Part shown: positions 48,629 to 56,151 of the stretch, one piece after another | Layout: each line of letters begins with the position of its first letter | Numbering within the stretch: the stretch's first letter is position 1 | Source of the DNA: Streptomyces canus | Lineage (GTDB): Bacteria; Actinomycetota; Actinomycetes; Streptomycetales; Streptomycetaceae | NCBI RefSeq assembly: GCF_030816965.1 | Contig: NZ_JAUSYQ010000002.1 | Location: 2,389,001 to 2,453,000 of the forward strand | Length of the DNA: 64,000 nt | Direction: 5' to 3' | Notes under the pieces: generated by a model | Seen by the model: the letters and a program-made list of their open reading frames with translations, nothing else | Databases searched by the model: none | What the model was told of the DNA's origin: nothing | Translations under genes and position numbers: made by a program

Positions 48629-49512
48629 CAGCTGCCGGCGGGCGTGGTTGCGCCCGTGACGAACGCGGCGGCTGCGGGCGACAGGCTGCCGCGGCGGCTG
48701 ACGAGAGCGATCTCCAAGGTGGTCTCCGGCTCGATGTCCAGGACGCGCGCGCCCAGCCGCCCGGCGAGGTCCCGCCAGGAATCCGTGACCACCGCGAGCC
48801 CGACCCCGGCCAGCACCAGGGGCATGAGCGACACGCGGTGCTCGGTCTCGGCGGCGACGGTGAACTCGACGCCCTGTTCCCGCAGCGCGTCGACGTAGGC
48901 GCGCATCCCGCTTCCCACCTGCCCGACGATCAGCCGCTGTCCCGCAAGCTCCCCGCACTCCACCGCCGTCCGGTCAGCGAACGGGCCGTCGGCCGGCACC
49001 ACCAGCACAAGACGCTGCCGCCCCAGCGCATGTGAGACCACTTCCTTGTCGGAGACCGGGCCGGCGGACGCCAGGAGCCCCAGCTCCACGGCACCGGTGC
49101 GCACCATGTCGATCACATCACGCGACGTGAACGCCGCATTGATGTTCACCCGGACGCCGGGATACCGGTGGCTGAAGGCACTCACCAAGGTGGTCAGCGG
49201 TTCCACCGCCTGCGACGGCGTGGATGCCACATCCAGGCGCCCCTCACGCAGCTCATGCACCGCCGCGACACTCGCCCGCGCCGTCTGCAGACTCCGCACG
49301 GCCTCCCGGGCAGGCTCGATCAGGGCCCTTCCGGCCTCCGTCAGGACTGCCCTGCGCCCGATGCGATGGAACAGCTCGGAGCCGAGATCACGCTCCAGCG
49401 CCCGCACGGCCTGTGACAGCGACGGCTGCGACACGTACAGGGCCGAGGCCGCACGGTTGAACCCCCCGCGATCGACAATCGCGAGGAAGTACTCCAGCTG
49501 CCGGATGTCCAT
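48628..49512 (-). CDS. LysR-family transcriptional regulator
   Basis: The 294-residue regulator starts MDIRQLEYFLAIVDRGGFNR and has the LysR helix-turn-helix ASALYVSQPSLSQAVRALE, then a two-lobed substrate domain (DVIDMVRTGAVELGLLAS, VLAGVGLAVV). It probably activates the tartrate/malate dehydrogenase gene that follows on the same strand after 73 bases. The inducer would be a hydroxy-dicarboxylate by family precedent; this is inferred. Confidence 0.92.
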   Translation of the reverse strand: MDIRQLEYFLAIVDRGGFNRAASALYVSQPSLSQAVRALERDLGSELFHRIGRRAVLTEAGRALIEPAREAVRSLQTARASVAAVHELREGRLDVASTPSQAVEPLTTLVSAFSHRYPGVRVNINAAFTSRDVIDMVRTGAVELGLLASAGPVSDKEVVSHALGRQRLVLVVPADGPFADRTAVECGELAGQRLIVGQVGSGMRAYVDALREQGVEFTVAAETEHRVSLMPLVLAGVGLAVVTDSWRDLAGRLGARVLDIEPETTLEIALVSRRGSLSPAAAAFVTGATTPAGS

Positions 49513-49564
49513 ACGCGCCCTCTGCCCCTCAGTAAATCAAGCGACGACTCGGAGACGGCAGGTC

Positions 49565-50614
49565 TCAGGCCGAGGCGCGTACCACCAGCTCAGGTGCCAC
49601 CCAGGCATCCGCGCCGGTCAGCGGCTTCTCGCCGGCCCGCAGCCGTGCGACCTGCTCGACGGCCAGCCGCCCCAGCCGGCGCTTGTCGAGCCGCAGGGTG
49701 GTGAGGGCGGGTTCCACCAGTTCGCCCAGGGAGAGCCCGTCGAAGCCCAGCACGGCCAGGTCCTCCGGCACCCGCCGGCCCCGGCGCCGGGCGGCTCGTA
49801 TCGCGCCGACGGCGATCAGGTCGTTGAAGCCGAACACCGCGGTCAACTGGGGCCGGGCGTCGAGGAGTTGTTCCATCGCGGCCTCGCCTCCCGCGACACC
49901 GTGGCCGACGGACATCACGATCCAGCCGTCATCGACCGGCAGCCCGTGCCGCCGTACCTCGGCCAGGAACGCCTCCCGTCGGGGCCCGGGGGCGAGCCGG
50001 TCACCGTCCAGCATGCCGATCCGCCGGTGACCTGCCCGGACCAGGTGGGCGATGCCCTGTTCGAGACCTGCCGCGGCGTCGATCCCGACGGCCGCGAACC
50101 GGGTCTGCTGCGGGCCGCGTTCCAGCAGGACGAGCGGCAGACCGCCGAGGTACCGGGCGAGGACCTCGTCGTCGTTCTTGAAGTAGCCCATCACGGCGTC
50201 CGCCTGGTGGGACAGCACGCCGAGCGCCTCCCGCTCCTTGGCACCGTCGGTGCGGGTGTCCCACACCACCACCTGCCAGCCACGCTCCTCGGCGGCCTCC
50301 AGGACCCCGGCCGCCACCTCGGGAAAGAACGGATTCATCAGATCCGGAATGACCAGCCCCGCGGTCACCGTCCCCTTCCGCACCAGCCCGCGCGCGAACC
50401 GGCTGGGCCGGTAGTCCAGCATCCGCACGGCTTCGAGCACCCGCGCCTCGGTGTCCGGGTCGATCTCACCCTTGTCGTTCACCGCCCGGGAGACCGTCTG
50501 CCGTGACACTCCCGCGAGCTGCGCCACGTCGTGAATCGTGGCCCGGCGACGAGGACCGTCGGACGCGTGACCACTGGGCTCCCGCTGCTGCTCGTCGGTC
50601 CACATGAAATGCAC
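49565..50614 (-). CDS. LacI-family transcriptional regulator
   Basis: The 349-residue repressor has the LacI DNA-binding head ATIHDVAQLAGVSRQTVSRA with hinge YRPSRFARGL, and a periplasmic-binding-like sensor (GLVIPDLMNPFFPEVAAGV, IGMLDGDRLAPGPR, AVFGFNDLIAVGAI, VLGFDGLSLGELVEPALTT). The frame opens with GTG 50614 and a second start, ATG 50605, follows; both have poor ribosome sites. It begins 12 bases after the acdS stop, so it may be co-transcribed with acdS. Its target operon is not evident. Confidence 0.9.
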   Translation of the reverse strand: MHFMWTDEQQREPSGHASDGPRRRATIHDVAQLAGVSRQTVSRAVNDKGEIDPDTEARVLEAVRMLDYRPSRFARGLVRKGTVTAGLVIPDLMNPFFPEVAAGVLEAAEERGWQVVVWDTRTDGAKEREALGVLSHQADAVMGYFKNDDEVLARYLGGLPLVLLERGPQQTRFAAVGIDAAAGLEQGIAHLVRAGHRRIGMLDGDRLAPGPRREAFLAEVRRHGLPVDDGWIVMSVGHGVAGGEAAMEQLLDARPQLTAVFGFNDLIAVGAIRAARRRGRRVPEDLAVLGFDGLSLGELVEPALTTLRLDKRRLGRLAVEQVARLRAGEKPLTGADAWVAPELVVRASA

Positions 50615-50626
50615 TGTATCCAGCCA

Positions 50627-51667
50627 TCACGGCAACGGGCGCGGCCCGGGCTGGAACAGCGCGCTGTACCCGTTGAGAGCCGGCTGCCCTCCGAGGTGGG
50701 CGTAGAGCACGGTGGAGTCCGCGCCGATCTCGCCCCGCCGGACCAGGTCGATCATCCCGGCCATCGACTTGCCCTCGTACACGGGGTCGGTGACCATGCC
50801 CTCGGTACGGGCGGCGAGGCGCATCGCCTCCAGCGTGGTCTCGTCGGGGATGCCGTAGACACCCGCGTGGTACCGCTCGTCGAGCTCTACGTCCTCCTCG
50901 GTCAACTCCTTCCGTACGCCGATGAGTTGACCGGTGCTGTGGGCGATCCGCGCGATCTGTTCCCGGGTGGCGACGGGCTTGGCGGAGGCGTCGATGCCGA
51001 GCACGCGCCGGGGCCGGCCGCCCGCCTCCTCCAGCGCCCGGAACCCGGCGACCATACCGGCCTGGGTGGAGCCGGTCACCGAGCAGACCACGACCGTGTC
51101 GAAGAAGACGCCCAACTCCCGCTCCTGATCGGCGACTTCGTACGCCCACGCGGCGAACCCCAGCCCGCCGAGAGGGTGGTCGGAGGCGCCGGCCGGGATG
51201 GCGTACGGCTTTCCGCCCGACTCCTCGACATCCCTGAGCGCCTGCTCCCAGCTGTCCTTGAACCCGATCCCGAACCCGGCCTTCACCAGCCGTACGTCGG
51301 CCCCGGCGAGCCGGCTGATCAGGATGTTGCCGACCTTGTCGTAGACGGCGTCCGGCCAGTCCACCCAACTCTCCTGCACCAGCACGCACTTGAGCCCGGC
51401 CCGGGCGGCGCACGCGGCGACCTGGCGGGTGTGGTTGGACTGGACGCCGCCGATCGAGACGAGGGTGTCACAGCCCTTGGCGAGCGCGTCGGCGACCAGG
51501 TACTCCAGCTTGCGGGTCTTGTTGCCGCCGTACGCGATCCCGGAGTTGCAGTCCTCGCGCTTGGCCCACAGCGCGGCGCCGCCGAGGTGCGCGGTGAGGC
51601 GCTCCAGGCGGTGGACGGGGGACGGCCCGAAGAGGAGGGGGTAACGGGCGTAGGACGAAAGGGGCAT
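50627..51667 (-). CDS. acdS: 1-aminocyclopropane-1-carboxylate (ACC) deaminase
   Basis: The 346-residue PLP enzyme splits ACC, the plant ethylene precursor, to 2-oxobutyrate and ammonia. It tracks known ACC deaminases closely: [36 protein letters not shown] with PLP Lys50, [69 protein letters not shown] with the discriminating Glu, and [13 protein letters not shown] with Leu. These last residues separate true deaminases from D-cysteine desulfhydrases. It follows a GntR gene by 29 bases. The gene suggests a plant-associated lifestyle. Confidence 0.93.
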   Translation of the reverse strand: MPLSSYARYPLLFGPSPVHRLERLTAHLGGAALWAKREDCNSGIAYGGNKTRKLEYLVADALAKGCDTLVSIGGVQSNHTRQVAACAARAGLKCVLVQESWVDWPDAVYDKVGNILISRLAGADVRLVKAGFGIGFKDSWEQALRDVEESGGKPYAIPAGASDHPLGGLGFAAWAYEVADQERELGVFFDTVVVCSVTGSTQAGMVAGFRALEEAGGRPRRVLGIDASAKPVATREQIARIAHSTGQLIGVRKELTEEDVELDERYHAGVYGIPDETTLEAMRLAARTEGMVTDPVYEGKSMAGMIDLVRRGEIGADSTVLYAHLGGQPALNGYSALFQPGPRPLP

Positions 51668-51696
51668 GAGGACCTCCCGGGTCGGTCGCTGTGGGC

Positions 51697-52344
51697 TCAG
51701 TCGCTGTCGGCCAGCTCGGCCAGGCCCCGCCAGATCTCCGCCGTGACCCGGACCGCCTCGTCCACGTCACCGGCCGCGCAGGCCTCGATCAGCCGGTCGT
51801 GCAGGCCCGCCGAGCGGCAGTTGCCGCCCTCGCCGAAGCGCCGGCGCTCCAGCCGTCGGATGAGCGGGGTGTAGCGGGCGATGGTGGCGGCGGCCGCGCG
51901 GTTGCCGCTGACGCGGACGAGGACGTCGTGCAGGGCGTCGTCGGCGTGCAGGGCTTCGTCCACGTCACCGGCGGTGACGGCGCCCGCGAACCGTTCGTTG
52001 GCCGTGCGCATCGTCTCGATGTCGGCGGCGAACAGCCGGGGCACGGCGACCCGGGTGACCAGTTCGTGCATGGCCCCGACCACGGCGGCGGCGTCCCGCA
52101 CCTCGGCGGCGACGACCTGGGTCACCCGCGTGTAGCTCTGCGGTTTGCTCTCCAGCAGCCCCTCGTCGACGAGCCGCGCGAAGGCCTCCCGCACCGGCGC
52201 GCGCGACAGCCCGAGCCGCTCGGCGAGATCGGCGTCCCGCACCACCGCCCCGGGCTCGATCTCGCCGGCCACGATGGCGTCCCGGATGGACGCGTAGGCG
52301 CGGTCCCGGAGCAGGGCGCGGGCGAGGGGTCGTATGGCCTCCAT
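51697..52344 (-). CDS. GntR-family regulator, FCD subfamily (upstream of acdS)
   Basis: The 215-residue regulator has the winged helix [40 protein letters not shown] and an FCD sensor domain with spaced His residues ([19 protein letters not shown]). FCD proteins often bind carboxylic acids. It lies just upstream of acdS on the same strand and probably controls it; acdS is more usually linked to Lrp-type regulators in proteobacteria. A TGACAT/ATTTCA inverted repeat sits directly before its ATG. Confidence 0.9.
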   Translation of the reverse strand: MEAIRPLARALLRDRAYASIRDAIVAGEIEPGAVVRDADLAERLGLSRAPVREAFARLVDEGLLESKPQSYTRVTQVVAAEVRDAAAVVGAMHELVTRVAVPRLFAADIETMRTANERFAGAVTAGDVDEALHADDALHDVLVRVSGNRAAAATIARYTPLIRRLERRRFGEGGNCRSAGLHDRLIEACAAGDVDEAVRVTAEIWRGLAELADSD

Positions 52345-52348
52345 GAAC

Positions 52349-52365
52349 TGAAATGTTAGATGTCA
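52349..52365. promoter_or_regulatory. Operator-like inverted repeat before the acdS-linked GntR gene
   Basis: TGAAATGTTAGATGTCA (arms TGAAAT/ATGTCA, one mismatch, 5-base centre) ends five bases from the ATG. The AT-rich stretch also contains a TTGACA-like hexamer (52366-52361, minus strand) without a properly spaced -10 box before the start. Confidence 0.45.
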
Positions 52366-52398
52366 ATCGCGCCCGCGCACAAGGGTGGGGACATGCGA

Positions 52399-52428
52399 GT
52401 GGCCCGCACCCCGTGAGGTGCGGGCCAC
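52399..52428 (-). terminator. Terminator of the Ro60 gene
   Basis: Perfect 12-bp arms GTGGCCCGCACC/GGTGCGGGCCAC with a six-base loop begin ten bases after the Ro60 stop codon. Confidence 0.8.
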
Positions 52429-52437
52429 GCTCGAGGC

Positions 52438-54018
52438 TCAGGCAGCCCAGGGCCAGTCGGCGTCCTGGGCCGCCTCGAGCAGCGGAACCATCCGGAAGGC
52501 CGCGTCCGTGAGACCTCCGAAGGTGTGGCGGTTACCGGAGCCGGAGGGGCCGTGGCCCGCCCGGTAGCCGGCGAGGTTCCAGGTGTAGACCGGCACGTCG
52601 GCCGGGACCTGCTCGGTCGGTTCGCCGTGCCGGTGGTACGTGTACTGCTCGTCGGTGACGATCAGCACCCGGTCCTGTCCCCGGTAGTGCGCGCGGACGG
52701 CCGAGGTGGTGTCGGTGCCGCCCAGGTCGCCGAAGCGGCCGAGGATCTTCAGCACCGACTCGCCCGTGCCGATGGACAGGCGCCGGTTCGTGGTGCCGAA
52801 CTCGACGAGATCCGCGTCCGCCGCCCGCAGTGCGAGCGCCGTGCCGAAGATCGCCGCCGCGTCGGCCCGGTTGAGCTGCGAGCGGTCGGACAGCCGCGCC
52901 CACATCGAGCCCGAGCGGTCGACGAGCACCAGGGTCCGGCCGGGCAGCGCGGGCACGTTGGCCAGGGAGTGGCCGAGCGCCTGCTCCAGCGGGTACGCCC
53001 AGCGCAGCGAGGGCGCGTGCTGGTACGCGGCGAGGTACCGGAAGGGGAACTGCCGCGAGCGTGCCACCTCCGCCGGGTCACTGATCCGGGCCGCCACCCG
53101 GGCCGCGACCTCGTCGGAGACTCCGGCCTCGTCGAAGTTCCTCAGGTTACGGAGCAACGCCATCGCACCCATGGACGGGATCACGGCTTCCCAGGCCGCC
53201 TTGTCCATGGGCCCCTGCAGCCAGCCCGCCAGGGCCTCCCATGTCATCCCGGCAGCGGCCAGCCGCTCGGCCCCACCCTCGGACGTGACGACGGCACGCC
53301 GCTGCCCGACCGGCAGCGCCATCAGTTCGCGGTGCGCGGTCAGGATCCGGCTCGACGCGGGCGGCACGGCCGTGTCCGGGTGGTGCCGCCGGTCGAGGGC
53401 GTACTGGAACAGCTCGCCCTGCCACGGCTTGTCCGGGTCCGGGCCCGCGTGCACGAGGTTGAGGATGTCGCCGAAGCGGTAGCCCTTGGACGCGGTGTCG
53501 TACTTCAGCAGCGTCTTGCCGCTGTAGAGCCGCCGTACGGCGTCGGCGACCCCGCGCTTGACGGGCTTGGGGACGTTACGGCCGTACTGTGCCGTCCAGT
53601 ACCCAAGGAACTCGCCGGGCTCGTCGGGCCGCTGGAGTACCGAGGCCACGACCTGCCGGTTCGAGGGACCGTCGGTGGCACCCACGTCGAGGCGTGCCTT
53701 CACGTACTCGGCGGCGCCCACGAGCGAGGCGGTGCGCAGGTTGCCCTCGCCGCGCAGCCAGCCGAGCAGGCCGGCGGTCCAGGTCGGGTCCGTGACGGCG
53801 AGCTGCCGTACGAGCGTGGCGAACCGGTCGTCGCGGTCCGCGCCGGACTCGTAAGAGGTCTGCTGGGAGACGAAGTTGGCGACCGCGAGCAGAAAGAGCT
53901 CGGAGCGTGCGTCACGCTCATGGCCCCGGCCGCCCTCGTACGTCCGCAGGATGCGTCCCGTCGACGTCACTCGCGAGGTGGGGCGGGCCCGCGCGGCCTT
54001 CTTGTTGAATCGCGCCAT
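52438..54018 (-). CDS. rsr: Bacterial Ro60 homologue (TROVE and vWA domains)
   Basis: The 526-residue RNA-binding protein has an N-terminal TROVE ring of helical repeats (about 20-340: ELFLLAVANFVSQ, DPTWTAGLLGWLRGEGNLRT, KPVKRGVADAVRRLY, GAMALLRNLRNFDEAGV) and a C-terminal von Willebrand A domain with the MIDAS motif DRSGSM (Asp367, Ser369, Ser371). In characterised bacteria Ro60 binds Y RNAs and works with PNPase or in 3'-end RNA maturation and decay. Two Y-RNA-like elements lie directly upstream on the same strand. The start is ATG 54018 with a GGGGGA site held inside a GAATTC inverted repeat. Confidence 0.93.
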   Translation of the reverse strand: MARFNKKAARARPTSRVTSTGRILRTYEGGRGHERDARSELFLLAVANFVSQQTSYESGADRDDRFATLVRQLAVTDPTWTAGLLGWLRGEGNLRTASLVGAAEYVKARLDVGATDGPSNRQVVASVLQRPDEPGEFLGYWTAQYGRNVPKPVKRGVADAVRRLYSGKTLLKYDTASKGYRFGDILNLVHAGPDPDKPWQGELFQYALDRRHHPDTAVPPASSRILTAHRELMALPVGQRRAVVTSEGGAERLAAAGMTWEALAGWLQGPMDKAAWEAVIPSMGAMALLRNLRNFDEAGVSDEVAARVAARISDPAEVARSRQFPFRYLAAYQHAPSLRWAYPLEQALGHSLANVPALPGRTLVLVDRSGSMWARLSDRSQLNRADAAAIFGTALALRAADADLVEFGTTNRRLSIGTGESVLKILGRFGDLGGTDTTSAVRAHYRGQDRVLIVTDEQYTYHRHGEPTEQVPADVPVYTWNLAGYRAGHGPSGSGNRHTFGGLTDAAFRMVPLLEAAQDADWPWAA

Positions 54019-54022
54019 GGTG

Positions 54023-54038
54023 AATTCCCCCGAATTCT
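54023..54038. promoter_or_regulatory. Inverted repeat enclosing the Ro60 ribosome site
   Basis: GAATTCCCCCGAATTC reads GAATTC-GGGG-GAATTC on the minus strand. The six-base arms flank the G-rich ribosome site and end four bases before the ATG. It could fold as a small hairpin with the ribosome site in the loop. Confidence 0.5.
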
Positions 54039-54063
54039 TTTCCGTTTCGGAGGGAGGCGCAGC

Positions 54064-54228
54064 AAAAGGAGGGTGCCCGAGGTCGAAGTCGACTGCGGTG
54101 CCTTTATAACTGGCGCGTCTTCCGTTCCGCCACACCGACCCTGAGTCGATGACGGGATTCGAACCCGCATGAGGGTTTCCCCCCACCAGTTCCCGAAGTA
54201 TCCGCTGCCTGCGCACCGGGCACCCACC
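54064..54228 (-). ncRNA. YrlA-type Y RNA with permuted tRNA-like core, copy 2 (next to Ro60)
   Basis: On the minus strand the ends pair as GGGTGCCCG (54225-54217) with CGGGCACCC (54079-54071), followed by a TTTT tract at 54067-54064. Inside, AACTGG (54191-54186) pairs with CCAGTT (54113-54108) and closes a tRNA-like core in permuted order: a T-arm with the canonical loop TTCGAAT (54168-54152), a capped acceptor-like hairpin of seven pairs (54151-54133), then a D-arm-like segment resembling tRNA-Leu (GTGGCGGAACGGAAGACGCG). No anticodon arm is present; the Ro-binding stem takes its place. This is the architecture known for YrlA RNAs, and the Ro60 gene follows within 50 bases. Confidence 0.8.
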
Positions 54229-54234
54229 ATGAGC

Positions 54235-54274
54235 TGCACCTCCCGAGATCAAAGTGCTCGCACCGGGAGGTGCA
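54235..54274 (-). terminator. Hairpin between the two Y-RNA elements
   Basis: Perfect 11-bp arms TGCACCTCCCG/CGGGAGGTGCA (54235-54245, 54264-54274) enclose an 18-base loop. It follows the proposed 3' end of copy 1 and may terminate it or mark a processing point. There is no T tract. Confidence 0.55.
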
Positions 54275-54284
54275 TGAAGTTGTG

Positions 54285-54425
54285 GTGTCCAGAGTTCAGA
54301 TCGGCGGAACCGACATTAGGTGCTCTGCCTCTGAGCTACACCGGCACGGAAGTACCGGTGGCGGGATTCGAACCCGCGGCCTCCCCATTAAGAGTGGAAG
54401 TAGGTCCTGCCTTCGCACCTGGACG
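54285..54425 (-). ncRNA. YrlA-type Y RNA with permuted tRNA-like core, copy 1
   Basis: The proposed ends pair as GTCCAG (54424-54419) with CTGGAC (54292-54287). A second helix, GCAGGACC (54410-54403) with GGTTCCGC (54311-54304), follows after an internal loop, like a Ro60-binding stem. The core then shows a perfect T-arm GCGGG-TTCGAAT-CCCGC (54377-54361), an acceptor-like hairpin of seven pairs with an eight-base cap (54360-54339), and a canonical D-arm TAGCTC-AGAGGCA-GAGCA (54338-54321). The T-arm comes before the D-arm, so this is not an ordinary tRNA gene. A TAGAGT -10 box lies seven bases before the predicted 5' end. Confidence 0.8.
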
Positions 54426-54431
54426 TACATC

Positions 54432-54437
54432 ACTCTA
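54432..54437 (-). promoter_or_regulatory. -10 box for the Y-RNA copy 1 transcript
   Basis: TAGAGT on the minus strand ends seven bases before 54425, the 5' end predicted from RNA pairing. No convincing -35 hexamer is seen at 17-18 bases. Confidence 0.45.
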
Positions 54438-54472
54438 GGAGGCGTGCCGCGGGCCGGGCGAGCGAATTAAAT

Positions 54473-55918
54473 TCAGCCCCGCTTCTGCCGCTTCCACGGC
54501 CCCGTGATCGCCAGCATGATCCCCGGAGTCTGGATGTTGGCGTACAGCGTCCGGCCGTCGGGCGAGAAGGTGACCCCGGTGAACTCGCTGTACTCGGGCT
54601 CCTCTTCGGTGCCGATGTTCAGCTCGTTGCGGGCGATCGGGTAGGTGCGGCCGCTCTCGGTGGCGCCGAACAGGTGCTGGACGCCCTCGCCGTCCTCGGC
54701 GATGACCAGGCCTCCGTACGGGGAGACGGTGATGTTGTCGGGGCCGTCGAAGGCACCGTCCTTGGAAGGGTCGGGGTTCACGCCGAGGAGGACCTTGAGC
54801 GTGAGGGTGCGGCGCTTGGGGTCGTAGAACCAGACCTGGCCGTCATGCTGGACGGGGCTCTCCTCACGGGCGTACGAGGAGACGACGTACGCGCCGCCGT
54901 CGCCCCACCACATGCCCTCGAGCTTGCGGGCGCGGGTGACCTGGCCGTCGGTGAACTGCTTGCGGACGGAGACCGTCTTGGCGTCGCGGTCGGGCACGTC
55001 GACCCAGTCGACGCCGTACACCGTACCGATCCTGGTGGCGCGGGAGAGGTCGTCGACGAACTTGCCGCCGGAGTCGAAGCACTTGAAGGCCTGCAGGGCC
55101 CCCGCGTTGTCGGCGAGGGTGCGCAGCTTGCCGCGGCCGTGGTGGAAGCCCGCCGGCGGGGTCCAGCGGAAAAGCAGGCCGTTGGGGCCGGAAGCGTCCT
55201 CGGTCAGGTAGGCGTGGCCGCGCTTGGGGTCGATGACGACCGCCTCGTGGGCGTATCGGCCGAACGCCTTGACGGGCTTGGGGTCGCGGTTGGCGCGGCG
55301 GTCCTCGGGGTCGACCTCGAAGATGTAGCCGTGGTCCTTGGTCATGCCGTTCTGGCCGGCCTTGTCCTCGGTCTCCTCGCCGGTGAGCCAGGTGCCCCAA
55401 GGGGTGGTGCCGCCCGCGCAGTTGGTGGAGGTGCCGGCGATGCCGACCCACTCGGCGACATGCCCGTGGCGGACCTCGACGACCGTGCAGCCACCGGAGG
55501 CGGCGGGGTCGTAGACGAGGCCCTCGGTGAGCGGCACGGGGTGGGGCCAGTTGGCACGCGGGCCCTTGAGCTCGTGGTTGTTGACCAGGAGGGTCGCGCC
55601 GCGGGGGCCGCAGAAGGTGGCCGTACCGTCGTGGTTGGACGGGGTGAACTCGCCGGACTCCAGCTTGGTCCTGCCGCTGTAGGTGATGACCTTGTACGTG
55701 AACCCGGCGGGCAGCGCGAGCAGGCCGTCGGGGTCGGGGATCAGCGGCCCGTAACCGACTCCGTGGTGGGCGCCCGCGATCTCCGCGCCCTCGCTCTCGC
55801 CGTCGGTGGCCGCGAGCGCGTTGGGTGCGGTGGCGAGGGCGCCGACAGTGCCCGCCAGCGCGACACCGGCTCCGGTGATCGCGGATTTCGCGGCAAAGTC
55901 CCTGCGGGTGAGCGACAT
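54473..55918 (-). CDS. PhoX/DUF839-family Tat-exported protein (alkaline phosphatase PhoX-like)
   Basis: The 481-residue protein begins MSLTRRDFAAKSAITGAGVA, a clear Tat signal, with cleavage near ALA-A. The mature beta-propeller shows NNHELKGPRANWPHPVPL, WGTWLTGEETED, HEAVVIDPKRGHAYLTEDAS and GPDNITVSPYGGLVIAEDG, spread along the chain as in DUF839/PhoX proteins. PhoX enzymes are calcium-dependent phosphatases; whether this homologue is one is inferred. An AGGAGA site decides the start at 55918. A PHO-box-like direct repeat lies 69-90 bases upstream, in keeping with phosphate control. Confidence 0.87.
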   Translation of the reverse strand: MSLTRRDFAAKSAITGAGVALAGTVGALATAPNALAATDGESEGAEIAGAHHGVGYGPLIPDPDGLLALPAGFTYKVITYSGRTKLESGEFTPSNHDGTATFCGPRGATLLVNNHELKGPRANWPHPVPLTEGLVYDPAASGGCTVVEVRHGHVAEWVGIAGTSTNCAGGTTPWGTWLTGEETEDKAGQNGMTKDHGYIFEVDPEDRRANRDPKPVKAFGRYAHEAVVIDPKRGHAYLTEDASGPNGLLFRWTPPAGFHHGRGKLRTLADNAGALQAFKCFDSGGKFVDDLSRATRIGTVYGVDWVDVPDRDAKTVSVRKQFTDGQVTRARKLEGMWWGDGGAYVVSSYAREESPVQHDGQVWFYDPKRRTLTLKVLLGVNPDPSKDGAFDGPDNITVSPYGGLVIAEDGEGVQHLFGATESGRTYPIARNELNIGTEEEPEYSEFTGVTFSPDGRTLYANIQTPGIMLAITGPWKRQKRG

Positions 55919-55986
55919 GGTGTCTCCTGAGACGGTGGGTATGCCGTGGAGGGTGGGGGACCTCGGGTCGGCGCTACGGTCCCGCC

Positions 55987-56008
55987 CACATCTGAACACC
56001 GGTTGAAC
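55987..56008 (-). promoter_or_regulatory. PHO-box-like direct repeat upstream of the PhoX gene
   Basis: On the minus strand GTTCAACCGGT is followed directly by GTTCAGATGTG: two 11-base units sharing GTTCA, the arrangement described for PhoP binding in Streptomyces. Confidence 0.6.
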
Positions 56009-56060
56009 GCCAGGAGACTTCAGTGCACCCGGTTCCATGAATCAACAAAGGGCTGGGAAA

Positions 56061-56137
56061 GCGCCCCTTCAGGGGCGCGGGGCTGTGTCGATATGCGGCT
56101 CCGCCGCGCGGGCGCGACCAGCCACAACGGACCCGCA
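56061..56137. repeat. Dispersed intergenic element with hairpin
   Basis: The stretch starts with GCGCCCC-TTCA-GGGGCGC (56061-56078) and ends with a 26-base segment (56112-56137) that matches 5905-5930 at 23 positions. From memory, similar sequences recur between genes in many Streptomyces genomes. It lies between the phoX promoter region and the stop at 56152 and may act as a terminator for the gene ending there. Confidence 0.6.
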
Positions 56138-56151
56138 CTCGCAAACCGGGA

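Noticed and set aside
54121..54420. Two ordinary tRNA genes suggested by perfect T-arm sequences
   Set aside because: The T-arm precedes the acceptor-like hairpin and D-arm, the acceptor is capped by a loop, and no anticodon arm can be formed. The order fits a permuted, YrlA-like RNA.
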